DNA of 64,000 nt from Cololabis saira (lineage: Eukaryota > Chordata > Actinopteri > Beloniformes > Belonidae): NCBI RefSeq assembly GCF_033807715.1, contig NC_084590.1, positions 36,731,505 through 36,795,504 on the forward strand, given 5' to 3'. Below the pieces are notes generated by a model, which made no database searches, was not told the origin of the DNA, and was given only the letters and a program-made list of their open reading frames with translations. This document shows positions 47,041 to 59,856 of the stretch, piece by piece. The position numbers and the translations under genes are program-made. Numbering within the stretch: position 1 is the stretch's first letter; the number at the start of each line of letters is the position of its first letter.

Positions 47041-48026
47041 ATACTCAATTCTGCTGCTCAAATGCATGTTCCCTATAAATTTGGCACCATTTGAAAGGGA
47101 AATGTCTGAAAAAAGTGTTTCCATCACTAAAAAAGATCCTAACTAAAAAAAATAAAAACCATTAAAATAATAATAGGATGATAAAGAAAAATAACTACTA
47201 TAAAAATGAAAATGAAAAAAGTAATTATTATCAGCAGCTTGTCATTTAGACAAAATCTGAATAGTTTAGTTACTTTCCACCATATTCCTGTTAATGATGT
47301 ATATATGTATATATACCACAAATGACTGAAGTATCAAAAGTATCCATATTTTCATTTGAGAATCGATTTTAGAGCATATAGATCTGGTATCGGAAGTATC
47401 GATATTTCAGTATCGATCTGCACTTCACTAATTGTGAATGAGTTGAATAAAGTTCGAATTACCAGACTGTTTGTTTCGCTTTATACATGTTTTATCATGC
47501 GCCTTATAATGCGATGCACCTAATGGTCCGCAAAATACGGTATATGTATTTCTGCTTTTATTATTAATTATCTCAGTTTTGGTCCTCCATAATCGTGATG
47601 GATAATTGATAATAGCGGCAGATCATAATAACGAAAAATAAATCTTGCCTCCCCCCATCGGGGAATCGAACCCCAGTCCCCTCTGCTTTTCTGATTCATT
47701 ATCTCCAGAAGTTCTGACCACTGCAGATGTAATACATCTTTTGACCGCTAACGAGTTTCAGGGGGCTGTTTCTATACCTTTGTAGCAGTAAGGAGATCGT
47801 GGAGAACCTTACTGCTTTAACAGACCTCAAACATGAATAGATTCTCTGATTAAAGTTCTGCAGAATAAAGGGGAAACTAATCTTTCTAGGAAAATCAGTG
47901 TGGGCTTCAAAAGAGGACCAACTGAGTTTCTGAGACAAGACCCCTCAGATGAAGCCAAGAGGATCAAAAGTAGCCCTGAGCTCCAGGACATGTCGCCTCC
48001 TCACAGAGAAGACAAAGTTAAAGAAA
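47041..48026. other. AT-rich intergenic sequence; tRNA-like B box
   Basis: No gene seen. On the minus strand at about 47656-47672, GGGGTTCGATTCCCC fits the Pol III B box and T-arm of a tRNA, with CAGTGGTCAGA upstream of it. A whole cloverleaf could not be built, so this may be a tRNA-derived SINE or tRNA relic. At 47500-47545, GCGCCTTATAATGCG and AAAATACGGTA look like the end of an hAT-type element. Confidence 0.35.
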
Positions 48027-49910
48027 ATTAAAGCTGCAAGCAGCGATGAACGGGCCCTCGCACTCACGGCCACCGCCCCCCATAAGCATATCAGAAATGA
48101 CACCACCCACGACTTCCTATGTCAAACCATTGAAAAGTTATAGCAGAAAAAAGGGACAACCAATCAGAAGAAGGGGCGGGGCTAATTCAGGCCAATGAAG
48201 GTCAAGGACTCCATAAAGAATCTGATGACACCACCCACGACTCTCTATGTCAAACCATTCCAAAGTTAGCAGAAAATCGGGACAACCAATCAGAAGAAGG
48301 AGCGGGGCTAATTAAGGCCAACGAAGCTTGAGGACTCATTACAGAGTCCCATGACACCACCCACGACTCTCTATGTCAAACCATTCAAAAGTTATGGCAG
48401 AGAAAAGTATTCTAGGGGGCGCTGTTGAGCCGTTAGGCCACGCCCATTAATGCAAACCATGAAATATCAAATTTATCACCAGGCCTGGCTTGCATGCAAA
48501 ATTTGGTGACTTTTGGAGAACTATCAAATATGGACCAATCAGATGAAGGGGGGGCGCGCCTTTTGGCGTCTAGCATCGCCACGGTAACACTTTTGAAAGA
48601 GAAAAGTAATGCGCGTAGTCGCAGGATGGAGACGCACATTTTGATGTATAACACACTTGGGGACACGTTACGGTTCGGGCTGAATTAACTGCCGAAGGAA
48701 TGGCATAAATTTCGCCAAAATGACACGATTAATTCAAAATGGCCGACATCCTGTTCGGTTTCGGGCATGACCCCAAGAGACTTTTGTTTAAGTTGCGCCA
48801 TGATACAGGTGTGTACCGATTTTCGTGCATGTACGTCTAACAGTATTGTGGGGCTTGAGGCACAAAGTTTTCAAGGGGGCGCTGTTGAGCCATTTTGCCA
48901 CGCCCATTAATGCAAACCATTAAATACCAAATTTTTTGCCAGGCCTGGCTTGGGTGCAAAATTTGGTGCCTTTTGGGGAACTATCAAATATGGACCAATC
49001 AGATGAAGGGGGGGTGCGCTTGTTGGCGTCTAGCGTCGCCACGGTAACACTTTTGAAAGAGAAAAGTAATGCGTGTAGTCGCAGGATGGAGACGCACATT
49101 TTGATGTATAACACACCTGGGTGCACATTACGGTTCGGTCTCAATTAATTCGCGAAGGAATGGCATATATTGCTCCAAAATTACGTGATTAATGCAGAAT
49201 GTTCAAAATGGCCGACTTCCTGTTCGGTTTCGGCCATGGCACCAAGAGACTTTTCTTTTAGTTGCGACATGATACAGGTGTGTACCGATTTTCGTTCATG
49301 TACGTCAAAGCGTATTATGGGGCTTGAGGCGCAAAAATGTTTTCTGTCTGAACCAATCAGATGAAGGGTGGGCACGCTTTTTGACGTCTAGCGTCGCCAC
49401 GGTGACGCTTTCGAAAGAGAAAAGTAATGCGTGGGCTTGGAGGATGGAGACGCACATTTTGATGTGTAACACACCTGGGTGCACGTTACGGTTCGGGCTG
49501 AATTAACTGCCAAAGGAATGGCATACATTTCGCCAAAATGACACGTTTAATTCAAAATGGCCGACATCCTGTTCGGTTTCGGGCATGACCCCAAGAGACT
49601 TTTGTTTAAGTTGCGCCATGATACAGGTGTGTACCGATTTTCGTGCATGTACGACAAACCGTATTGTGGGGCTTGAGGCACAAAGTTTTCAAGGGGGCGC
49701 TGTTCAGCCATTTTGCCACGCCCATTAATGCAAACCATTAAATATCAAATTTTTCGCCAGGCCTGACTTGCATGCAAAATTTGGTGACTTTTTGGGGACG
49801 TTTAGGGGGGCAAAAAGGCCCTCCTTTCGTCAGAAGAAATAAAGAAAGAAAAAAGAAAAATTCCTACAGATACAATAGGGCCTTCGCACTGCAAGTGCTC
49901 GGGCCCTAAT
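48027..49910. repeat. Composite repeat with ~130 bp and ~460 bp tandem units
   Basis: It begins ATTAAAGCTGCAAGCAGCGA and GAACGGGCCCTCGCA and ends AGGGCCTTCGCACTGCAAGT and GCTCGGGCCCTAAT; the two ends share GGGCCC-centred inverted similarity. Part 1 (48090-48410) repeats GACACCACCCACGACT every 130 bp or so. Part 2 has three units of about 460 bp carrying GGGGGCGCTGTT, CCAATCAGATGAAGGG and AAATGGCCGAC. The open frames inside are repeat-driven and not coding. The type is familiar from fish genomes; class not known to me. Confidence 0.65.
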
Positions 49911-50118
49911 GAGCGTGCACAGGTATGAGGTATGAGCGTGCACACATGGCTTATCATTGCAGAGTCAATAATTTTTTGGATGCTGCGAGTGGACGACATG
50001 GCGAGCGTACTCATAGGGACAGTGAGAAAAACCACTACTCGTGATCCTTTTGGTCATTATAATGACATAGATGGCTGGTGTGGAGTTGCAGTTGCTTCAC
50101 ACTACCTGGCCGACTGTC

Positions 50119-50244
50119 TCTACTACTACTACTACTACTACTGCTACTGCTACTGCTACTGCTACTGCTACTACTACTACTACTGCTACTGCTACTGCTA
50201 CTACTGCTACTACTGCTACTGCTACTACTGCTACTACTGCTACA

Positions 50245-50280
<36 letters not shown>
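50119..50280 (+). repeat. (TAC/TGC)n trinucleotide array
   Basis: 161 bp of TAC with interspersed TGC units, directly followed by the SINE-like repeat at 50281. Long poly-Leu, poly-Thr and Tyr/Cys frames over it are artefacts. Confidence 0.95.
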
Positions 50281-50440
50281 GTCATTTAGCAGACGCTTTT
50301 ATCCAAAGCGACTTACATCTGAGAGTACAACACAAGCAAGAAATCACATGGGAGGGTCCAGCTGGATTGTGCTGGTCAGACTGCTGAGAGTCCAGTTGGA
50401 CACAGGTGCTGTCACGCCAGTGCTAGAATATCTTTTTTTA
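50281..50440 (+). repeat. SINE-like short repeat, family C copy 2
   Basis: It starts TCATTTAGCAGACGCTTTTA and TCCAAAGCGACTTACAT, then GTCCAGTTGGACACAGGTGC, and ends AT-rich. It matches the reverse of 11931-12080. CATTTAGCAGACGCTTTTATCC-type sequence is very common in fish; no A/B boxes were verified. Confidence 0.7.
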
Positions 50441-50837
50441 TTTTTTTTTCTCATTTAAGAGTACCATAGGGAGGAGGGCATACTCAGTCTTGAGGGCTGA
50501 CCACGCGCGGAAGGTGCTGTTGCCATCAGGCACTATGTCATCCAGTGCAGTCATGAATGAAAACTGTATGATCTTATCCTGGGTGGTGCTGCAGTCTGAG
50601 AGCGACAAATCCCTAGAGCCGGTGTATGAAGGGCTGTCCCGTCGTTTTGTTTCTGCAGATAATGAGGCTCTGTGCTGATTGGCTCCCTGAATGACGTGTA
50701 GTAGGGGAGGAGCATAAACCTTGCTCCGCCAGAGCAGCCCGAGCCTGTAAATAAATACAACACTGAATTTTCACAAACTTTATTGTTAAAAAAATTAAAT
50801 ATGAGTTGTATATAAATAACATTTATGCACTATTTAA

Positions 50838-51480
50838 GCCGGATCTGCCCGGCGGATGCTGAACGCTGGCCCCGGAGCCACGCCGGGCGCCCAGCATGGC
50901 TCCGGGGCGCATCGCCCATTACCGGTGATCAAACCGACAGATTTCGATGAAAATCTCGGAGGGTGAAGCTGATCCAGCCTGGGACGTACCCCAGAAATCC
51001 CTGCTCCCAAAGCGGCTGGGAACCTGGACAATTTAGTCGGACGGACCGCGCATACCAGAAAGTAAGCTGGAGCAGCGCGCATCACCGCAGCTTTAACCGG
51101 GGAATCTGACCGGTTCCGACCTGCCGGGACCGCAGGAACCGGCCTGGACTGGTAGCAGGGACTCCCGGTGACCGACCAGCGCAATTTCAGCCGGATCTGC
51201 CCGGCGGATGCTGTGCGACGGGCACCGCAACCCCACGGCGGGCGCACAGATCGGCTCCGGAGCGCATCATATGCGCATCGCCCGTTACCGGGGATCAAAC
51301 CGACAGATTTGGCTGAAAATCTTTGAGGGTGAAGCTGGTCCAGCCTGGGACGGACCCCCAAGGACCCAGCTCCCAAACCACCTGGGAACCTGGATGATTT
51401 AACCCGGATCCGCGGCGCCGTGGCGCCGCGGATCCGGGTTAAATCCGGGTTAAATCCGGGTTAAATCATCCGACTGGCTG
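50838..51480. repeat. GC-rich tandem duplication ending in a palindrome
   Basis: Two copies spaced about 350-365 bp, each starting GCCGGATCTGCCCGGCGGAT and holding GATCAAACCGACAGATTT and GGGTGAAGCTG. The second ends at a perfect palindrome with 19 bp arms (51401-51419 and 51422-51440, core CCGCGGCGCC), then two more 11 bp AAATCCGGGTT units. The outer GGATGATTT also pairs with AAATCATCC. The minus frame 50834-51376 over this region has no family features and is not called. Confidence 0.7.
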
Positions 51481-51580
51481 AAGGAAGGACCGCTCCAGTT
51501 TCGCTGCATGCAGTGTTTCACCAGGGAGTGCGTCTCCGAGCATCATCCCCTTCACGGCTCTCCTTCCTGGCCAAGATGAT

Positions 51581-51629
51581 AAACACAAGTTCATCCATAA
51601 ACACTGTGTTTATGGATGAACAAGTGTTT
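51581..51629. repeat. 24 bp hairpin
   Basis: Arms 51581-51604 and 51606-51629 (AAACACAAGTTCATCCATAA and on) pair with two mismatches around a one-base loop. Confidence 0.85.
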
Positions 51630-51649
51630 AACAAGTGTTTGGAGGCCCA

Positions 51650-52095
51650 GCAGCTGTGGCATAACCTCACAAAAGGTGGTGAAACTGTTATTGTTCCAGT
51701 CGTGACCCTGCTACCTGCTCCGGTGAATCTTCCCCCACATTCAACTCCATGAAACCCCTCTAACTGAGGCTGACATTGAAAGAAATGGTGAAGAAGTGGC
51801 GAAGTAGCAACAATAGCAGCAACCTGTGAGAAAGAGGACAAGGAACTGTCTTGCTTGTGGGCAGCCAAAGTCTCGTTACCTTGGAGGATTGGGGAAAAAG
51901 AAAGGCTACGGGGCACCATCCCACTGGGCGTCTCCGCAGGTCCTGCCATAAACCACTGAAACAAGCCTCAGAGAGTCCACACACCAAATATATTCACTGC
52001 GCTGCCAGAGTCTTTTCCTTCTGTCAGGGAGAGGGGATGACTCAAGAAAATGACTTGGGAAGACTTCTCTCAGTCTCCCTTTTATCAGGCTGAAA
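51650..52095 (+). pseudogene. Decayed frame with a CLACGQPKSRY motif
   Basis: At 51820 one frame reads RKRTRNCLACGQPKSRY, a basic stretch with a C-x2-C pair; upstream, another frame gives LWHNLTKGGETVIVPVVTLL with Pro-rich sequence, and downstream a third frame continues. Frame changes and stops show decay. I think it is a remnant of a repeat-borne protein common in fish, but I cannot name the family. Confidence 0.35.
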
Positions 52096-52099
52096 AGAA

Positions 52100-52620
52100 C
52101 AGATGGGCAGCAGAAAAGAGAAAGCGATAGCTCTGTCCGTGATCCAGAGATTTCTGGTTCTTATGTATATATTACACAATTAGAAATGGAACTGTTTTAT
52201 TTGTTATTGATCGATGTTTCTGTCCAGACTGAAATTACTTTGGTTTGTTCGAACCTCATTTATCTTCCTGGTTGTGTTTTACTTATTTGTTTTACCTCAG
52301 CTTGTCATGTTGGACAAGGCATAAATGTCAAACTTTCTACTAAACCTGCTTATTTGTTTGTATGTATTAGCTTATCTTTATTATCACTCACACACAGAGT
52401 GATTACGTAGATGAAGAATTCTTCTGGTATTATCCTTCAATGCGAAAGTACAATAATATTAATGATACATTTTATTTGTAGGCTCCTTACAGGAATAAAG
52501 TCACTGTACACAAGACAAAATATATATATAAAAAAAAGTTATGATAAAATGTCAAGCTATAAAAAGAACACTGTAAAACATAATAGTAAAAATAATAAAA
52601 AACAAATAAGTACATCGTTG
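52100..52620. other. AT-rich intergenic sequence
   Basis: No gene or repeat recognised. Confidence 0.5.
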
Positions 52621-53371
52621 AGGTCATTCGGGACCCAGAATTAAATGGAATATGCCTGTCTAAAAAGGTATGTTTTAAGGTGGGTTTTAAAGGAGGTGAT
52701 GGTGTAAGATTGTTTTATATCCTGTGGTAGAGGGGTCCAAAGACGGGGGTCTGAGTTGCTAAAAGCTCTGGGTGAGTTGGATGGAGGAGGAAGAGCTGAG
52801 AGTAGACTGGGTATGTTCATGTGGAGGAGCTCAGTGAGCTAGAGAGGGGTCAGGTTGTTAGTGGCCTTATAGGTGAGTAGTAACATTTTATTAATGATAT
52901 AGAATTTAAAGGGAGCCAGTGTTGTTTCTGCAGGACATGGGTGATATGACTGGGGGAAGGAGTTCTGGTAATAATTTGGCCTGCAGAGTTTTGAACCAGT
53001 TGAAGTTTTTGAAGGGACTTGTCAGGTAAGCCAATCAGAAGAGAATTACAATAATCAAGATGGGACGTAACCAGGGCGTGAACCAAAATAGCAGTTGTGT
53101 TGGGTGTAAGAGATGGGCACAGACGTGAGATATCACGTAGATGAAAGTAAGCTGAGCGAGTGACATTGTTAATGTGGGACTGGAATGACAGAGTTCTGTC
53201 GAGGATGACACCCGGACTCTGGAGAGAGGGAGAAACAGAAGAGTTGTCAACAGAAACGGAAAGGTTATTTATCTTGGAAAGGGTGGATTTAGGGCCAACG
53301 AGCAGGACAGTTTAATCACTGTTGAGTTTGTGAAAGTTGTGAGAGAACCAGGATCTGATTTCCTGAGGGCA

Positions 53372-53408
<37 letters not shown>

Positions 53409-53465
53409 AAGGGAGGGAGTGGGTGGGTTTGGTGGACAGGTAGAGCTGGGCGTCATCCACATAGC
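52620..53465 (-). pseudogene. LINE reverse transcriptase 3' fragment
   Basis: The minus strand reads [18 protein letters not shown] then [11 protein letters not shown] and HWLPLNSI. This is the thumb region found at the C-terminal end of L2/CR1/Rex-type LINE reverse transcriptases. Frameshifts near 52850 and 53050 break it. A (GA)n run at 53376-53405 interrupts the 5' side. No endonuclease or catalytic YADD part is present. Confidence 0.7.
53376..53405 (+). repeat. (AG)n microsatellite
   Basis: About 30 bp of AG inside the LINE fragment, followed by purine-rich GGAAGGGAGGGAG. Confidence 0.9.
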
Positions 53466-56400
53466 AATGAAAATGAATGCCTATCTACGGAAAATATTGC
53501 CAAGAGGGAGAAGTATACAATTGATCTTATTTCGTTTTTAAAAATTATTTTGTAAATACTTTTTATTTTCACATTCTTATTGTTACGTAGATTTTTTTTG
53601 TTTTGACAGATAATTCTTTTAAATATTACAATATTATACTGTGAAACTTTTTTACTGGTATTGAATTAATTTGCATCTCTTTCAATCATTCTGCTCTTTA
53701 ATATCTAAGTACTTAAGCACTTCTGTAGTTTAATGCAGATATTACATTTTAAATTAAATAATGCTTGTTTTTCTTTCTTTTTTTAAATGTTGAGACCTTA
53801 ATAAAACATGATTGAAATGGAAATGTGCATAATATACCCTGACTGTTATTTGTCATATGCACAGCCAGTATAATAGATTAAAAATATAACAAATTATGAA
53901 ATTTGATTTACCAGTCTACCAAGAAAAACAAAGAGAGATTAACTTGTATTGTACAAAAATAGCTGTCAACATCTGATAGACTTTGCTGCAACTGGGACTC
54001 AAACCTGCATCCAGGCGATTATTGTGACTAAATAGCCTAAAACACAATGTGAGCAAACTTCAATTCATCACTTTGGACAGCACTAGAAAGGCTATTGGCT
54101 ATTACTGTGGTATTACACCTGTATACACCTGGCCACAGCGAAGATGTTGTGTTTTTTATCTCTCAAACCCTCGCATGTAACAAAGCACACATTAAAGTGT
54201 TTGAAATGTAACAGACATCTGTCATTCTGCTTGGGATACTTGAGTTAAAAACCTCTTATACACATAATGATCTTACTGTATCATTTTATATTATTTAATT
54301 GAATTGTTTAGAAACACCAACGTATGAGTAGGACTGTTTCTCTTCTTGGTTATATGTTGCGTGATTGTAACCACATCACTCCAGACAAAATGGGGGCAGT
54401 ATATAATGAAAAGGTTCATGAATGAGTCTCTGTTACTCGGAAGTGTACATAAGCCCACGCCACAACATGGAAGGTGGTGGTCATGACAGCTTTAGTTTTG
54501 AATGAATAGAGACATCCAGCGTTTTGTTCATTCTGAAGCTTACTGGCAGCTCCTGTCACTTGCCTCTTCAGTCTTAATTCTTTACCTAAACCCCCGTGGT
54601 GTCGCCAGCCTCTTCCTTGCCCTCTAATTGTACCTCACTTGGTAATTCCTTTGATTGCTGAAGATATTTGACATGCTAACATATCCATCAGAGGTTGGAT
54701 GAGGCTTGCTGATGAGCGCCTTTCAGTTGTTCACACATAACAGTCGGGTGCTGATGGGAGACCAATGACAACTCACTAGCTTGCCTTCCGGCTAGTCTGC
54801 AAGTGCTGCCAACATGCTCAATCCAGGCAGTACGCTCAGCATGATTGACTGTCGAGACGAATATCCCCTCAGCATGACTTCCTCTTCTTCATTTGAATGC
54901 ATGAAAGTAGACTAAACTCTACATTTAAATCAGATTTACTGGGATAAAGTGGTATTAAAAAGCTTGCAGGTTCATCCCCACTTGTCAGCAAACTATTTTC
55001 TGTGACTCTTTATGTCATTTAGTTGAGTTTAAATATTTTAAAGTGTAAATCTTGGATATATCAGCTTTAATATTCTAAAGAAAAGCTGACTCATTGATGT
55101 CAAAGACAGGCGGATGGAAGGGTGGTGGCTTTTGTCCCCAGCATGAAGAAGAAGTCACTGAAGCCAGAGATCATCAGTCTCTGTCACCTTCAGCCTCTTC
55201 CACTGTCCACACCTGTGTAGTGACTAACTGACCCATCTCACTCGAGTCCACATCCCATCTAACTCAGCACCCTCTTCATCACCAGCTCTCAGAAAGAAGG
55301 CAATTTGGGCTCTTTTCTTTTTTTTTTTTTGTGGCACCCACACCAACTTCAAGGCTGTTGACCACCCACAAACCCCTCCTGTCACCCGTCCGTCCTCAGA
55401 AAGTAAGATGTGCCTCCTTAAAGATTATGAACTTCTCACACTGGAATGATGCCCTGAGAACATTTACAAAGGAATTTACAATGGCATCTCTAATCCAGGC
55501 CCTCCCTCTCTAAGTGCCTGGGTTTAATCCCCCAGTGTTAACCTGGCTTTGGAGCTGCCACAAACACTATCAATATGAGTTGTTTAGAGATGTGCCAATC
55601 GTTCCCTCCGGTCCAGATTAACAGCGAGAAACCAGATACCTAATCCCTTGTGGCATGTTGGGGAGAAATCTCCTTTCTTGGACTTCACTTTCATCACTTC
55701 ATCATGCACGTCTGCCTCTGCCCAAAAGCACTCACTCTATTATCATGGTGTTGCCTGACTGGGATAACCCTGGCCTAATCCATCACTGCTACCATCTGCA
55801 TGTTTGTGCAGGCAGGGTGGGTAAATAACGCTGTGTCGGTGGGTTTAGGTTACCTTCTTGTTTCCCTTTTCTTGAGTTTTTGTCAAATGGCTGCAAGGGC
55901 CATTTTCTTCCACAGGTAATGAATCAGTCAGCAAATGTGTTTAGTTTTGTTACCTCATTAAACAGCAGTAGGTCCTTTCAACATTCTTTAAAGACCCCAC
56001 CCAAAGATTTTAACACCAGGGTGGGTTTCAGGGTCATATATTTCATGATAAAAAAAGCCTGTTTTCTTTTTCTTGTTACCGCTCCTTCAGAGATGTATAC
56101 CTCTGATACTTTCAACATTTATGCATTAGACGTGAGAATGGGTCTGTTTTGCGCTCCCAACACACTCCAGATTTGCAGACATGTAACTAACGAACGTGAT
56201 CACAGCACCAGGGAGCCTGCATCAAAGGCCACAGCTGACTGAGCTGGGCAGACAAATTGTTTGAGCTCACGCGTTTGGAAATAATCAAATGGTGCAGAGG
56301 GTGGGAGAGTGCAGAGCACTTTCAACAAAAATGTTATCACATGGCTTTCAGTTACCCCTGAGTGGAGCGTGTGAGGCTTCGGGGCTGCAGCCACCTGTGG

Positions 56401-56580
56401 TGGTGAGTAGGCCCCTGGGAAGAAAGTAAACACCAATTTCAGTCTTCACTTTTAAATATTGTCTCTTTATATAAGTAAGGAGCTTTTTTTTGTTAATGTA
56501 ACTTGACCAGAGCTTCCTTTAGTCACCTTTCCAAAAATACCCCAGTAAACACATTATCGACTTGTCAAGGAGCTGGACAG
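53466..56580. other. Intergenic sequence without recognised genes
   Basis: AT-rich to 54500, more balanced after. The longest frame (55880-56242, 120 codons) shows no family features and is not called. Confidence 0.5.
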
Positions 56581-56582
56581 TT

Positions 56583-57099
<517 letters not shown>

Positions 57100-57104
<5 letters not shown>

Positions 57105-59150
57105 AATGCATGCCATTGTGTCAAGAAAGTCCAGTTCTCTGGGCACTTTTCCAAGTTTAATAAAAGCTCTGTTGCAGTTTAATTCAGTCCAACTGCAATA
57201 GATTTGCGATACAACTGGAAGGACCTCACATTGAGATTGTTTTGTTAAGGCTATGCCAGCATTTCGTTTTTTCTGTCCTTGCTTAATTATTTATTTATTT
57301 AGTGAGTTATATTTGTTGTTTTTTTCCCAAAACAATCCTTCAACATATTGTGAAGTAAAGAAGTCAGAGGAATAACTCTTTGCACAACCAGTCATTAACT
57401 TACCGTTGTCCATTGTCCAGTAAATGCGAATGACAAAACAACTTCCGTTCTTTGTTTTAGTCTTCCTGCAGTAAAGATCAGAAAAAGTGGTCTGTCTGCC
57501 CGTGTTACGCTCAGCCTTTTCGATAGCTACCGGTCACAAAAGGAGGTTTTTATTCATATACAATGGAGCATTTAAATAATGAAGTATAGTAGCAACAGGC
57601 CAGACACAGTAGAAGCTGCCGTATTTACTTTGTGTCCCAGCGATTAAAGACAGGATTAAACATTACCTCGTACAAAAGCACAAGAGAGACGGGTCTAATC
57701 TAAACCGGGCCTGAACTGGATGCCTTCCCACGTCACCTTTAAGCAGCACATTGACTTGTTTACAGTATAAATAGATGAGTTTCCAACAAAGATGAGAGGT
57801 TGGGCACGGCGACAAAACAGTCTTTGTGCAGGGTCTCCTCTGCGACCCAGAGCGGAGACAATGAAGGTTTTCATCGATGAGCCATGTTGTTTCTCTAGAT
57901 TGCAGCGAGGAATCATTCACAGATCAGGTCCCGTGGGCTGCTCCCAGCCCACTCCACTTCCACCGACAAGCTTGCTGCTGCTGAGCGGCTGCGTTTCACT
58001 CTGCTGACTCAGGGAGCTCACAGAGTCCGTTTTTTGAAACTACCGAGAGCAGCGTATCTCATTCCACAACATGAAATGAAGTCGCAATGATCGAGTTTAT
58101 AGAGTGACAGACAGAGGTGGTCACAGACTTTTACAAATGTGTCTTGGGTTTTCCCAATGGCTCGGATTCTAATTGGACTCACCGCACGCCACAGACTCTG
58201 ATCAGAATGGGTGGGCGGCCGCCTTACCGAGCTGTGACAGGGGGGACCCCCACATCCCTGGGCATTGTTCTGCAGTGCTGGAGCAGATATAATCTTCAGT
58301 GAATTTTAATCCCCGCAAAACAATGCAGTGCTCCCTGGGAAATGTCCGTAGGGTATACGGAAGGAAACAACAGCACACATTTCAATGGAGCAGACAGAAA
58401 TACAGCCCTAAATGGACTGAACCTGCGCCTTTTTTTCCCTTTTTTTGTGCAGCAGCAGAAAGATATATGATGTTGCAGCTCCTGTGAGTTCTTTGGTTTC
58501 TTTCCTCAGAGGGGTAAACACACCTCAGGACTGGAACACATTTTCTGACCCACCCATGAAACTTCAAATACTCCATCCATAAATATGCACGACATTGCTA
58601 TACTTGTAAAGTCCAAATCACAAAAAGATGGGGCAGTAAAGAGAAGCGAGAAGGGATTTAAAATACACACACAAACACTTATTCTTGCATTTGAGAATAC
58701 ACACCCACATTTTTTCCTCTGTAGGTCTACAGCACTTTGCAAAAACATGGATCCAGAGTGAAATTAGAAAAAGCAAATATGAAAATTTAAAAATATAATG
58801 AGGTTATTTCAAGCAGGTGACGCCATAAGGTGACTGTAATAATGATTTGTTAAAACGCAGTGAAAGGCAGAGTCTTTGAGGACCAGGGACGACCGGAGGA
58901 CCTTCACTTTCTCATCACAAAAGTAAGTAAAATAGTCTTCAAGACACATTGGGAAAGGGTTGCAGTTTTCTCCTTCTACAGCTCAATATATCATTAAACT
59001 ATTCACAGAAACTAAGGGAATTTGAGTGTGTAAGGAGCAAGAGTGCCAGTTCAAGATTTACACCACTGTTCAATGTTCCCTCGGACAGCATTTATCAGGA
59101 AATCACAAACCAAATGGGTGAAGGATTACGTTTTTGTTAAGCACCTAACA
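57100..59150. other. Intergenic sequence without recognised genes
   Basis: No exon, RNA gene or clear repeat supported. The region 57780-58020 is less AT-rich, with no splice-bounded frame I would trust. Confidence 0.5.
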
Positions 59151-59510
59151 CCACTATATGTGTGTATATGCAGATGTGATACTATTGGATTGTACCACAA
59201 TGTGGAAGCAGCAACAGAAAACCTCCAGTTCTGCTTATCATTGGATCTGGGAAGTGTCAAGAGCAGTTGATTGATTGACCTCAGAGCTCTGACAGGATCA
59301 TGAAAGTTTAAAAGCTCAGATAAATAAGGTGGTGCCACACCGTTCAGACTCTCACAAACATCCTACAATGGATCCTGTACTGGAGAGGAAGCCAGGGAAG
59401 GGTAGCCAGCACAGGGGTGATGTGGTCGCGCCATTTCTTCCCGGTCAGAAGGCGAGCTGCTGCCTTCTGGACAGTTTGTAAATGACGGAGTAGCAATTGA
59501 TCGATCCCCG
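59150..59510 (-). pseudogene. LINE reverse transcriptase 3' fragment, second copy
   Basis: The minus strand reads HLQTVQKAAARLLTGKKW then RDHITPVLATLPWLPLQYRI, and after a stop or slip near 59340 APPYLSELL and RALRSI. It is the same thumb region as 52620-53465 but from a different, better kept subfamily. Truncated on both sides. Confidence 0.75.
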
Positions 59511-59856
59511 AGCAGAGAGTTAAAACTTTACCGTGCTTAAAATAAACTATTGTTACAATACTGTGCAAGAAACTGGTTCATGAGGCTCTTCACATGCTCC
59601 AGAAAGTTATAACAGAAACACCTTTACCTCTTTGTAATGTTTTCTATTGCATATCATAACTCATGAAAGACATTCTGACCTGCCTTTGTAGTGTGTGCAG
59701 AATGTGGTTTTACATTTTAAAAATTCATGTATGTCCAGAATAGCTGCTGTCTTCCAAGCGAGATGATTATATAAAAAAATGTTTTCTCATCAATCCTTCT
59801 GTCTTTACATTTTTCAGACACATGTAAAATACCATTAACAAGACCACTAAGGTTGC

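Noticed and set aside
48433..49506. Similar 60-77 codon frames on both strands
   Set aside because: They recur with the ~460 bp repeat unit and change with it; not genes.
50071..50458. Poly-Leu, poly-Thr and Tyr/Cys frames
   Set aside because: Artefacts of the trinucleotide array.
50834..51376. 180-codon minus frame
   Set aside because: It spans the GC-rich tandem duplication; low stop content there is due to base composition.
51518..51964. 148-codon minus frame
   Set aside because: The plus strand over the same bases carries the CLACGQPKSRY remnant, which is the better explanation.
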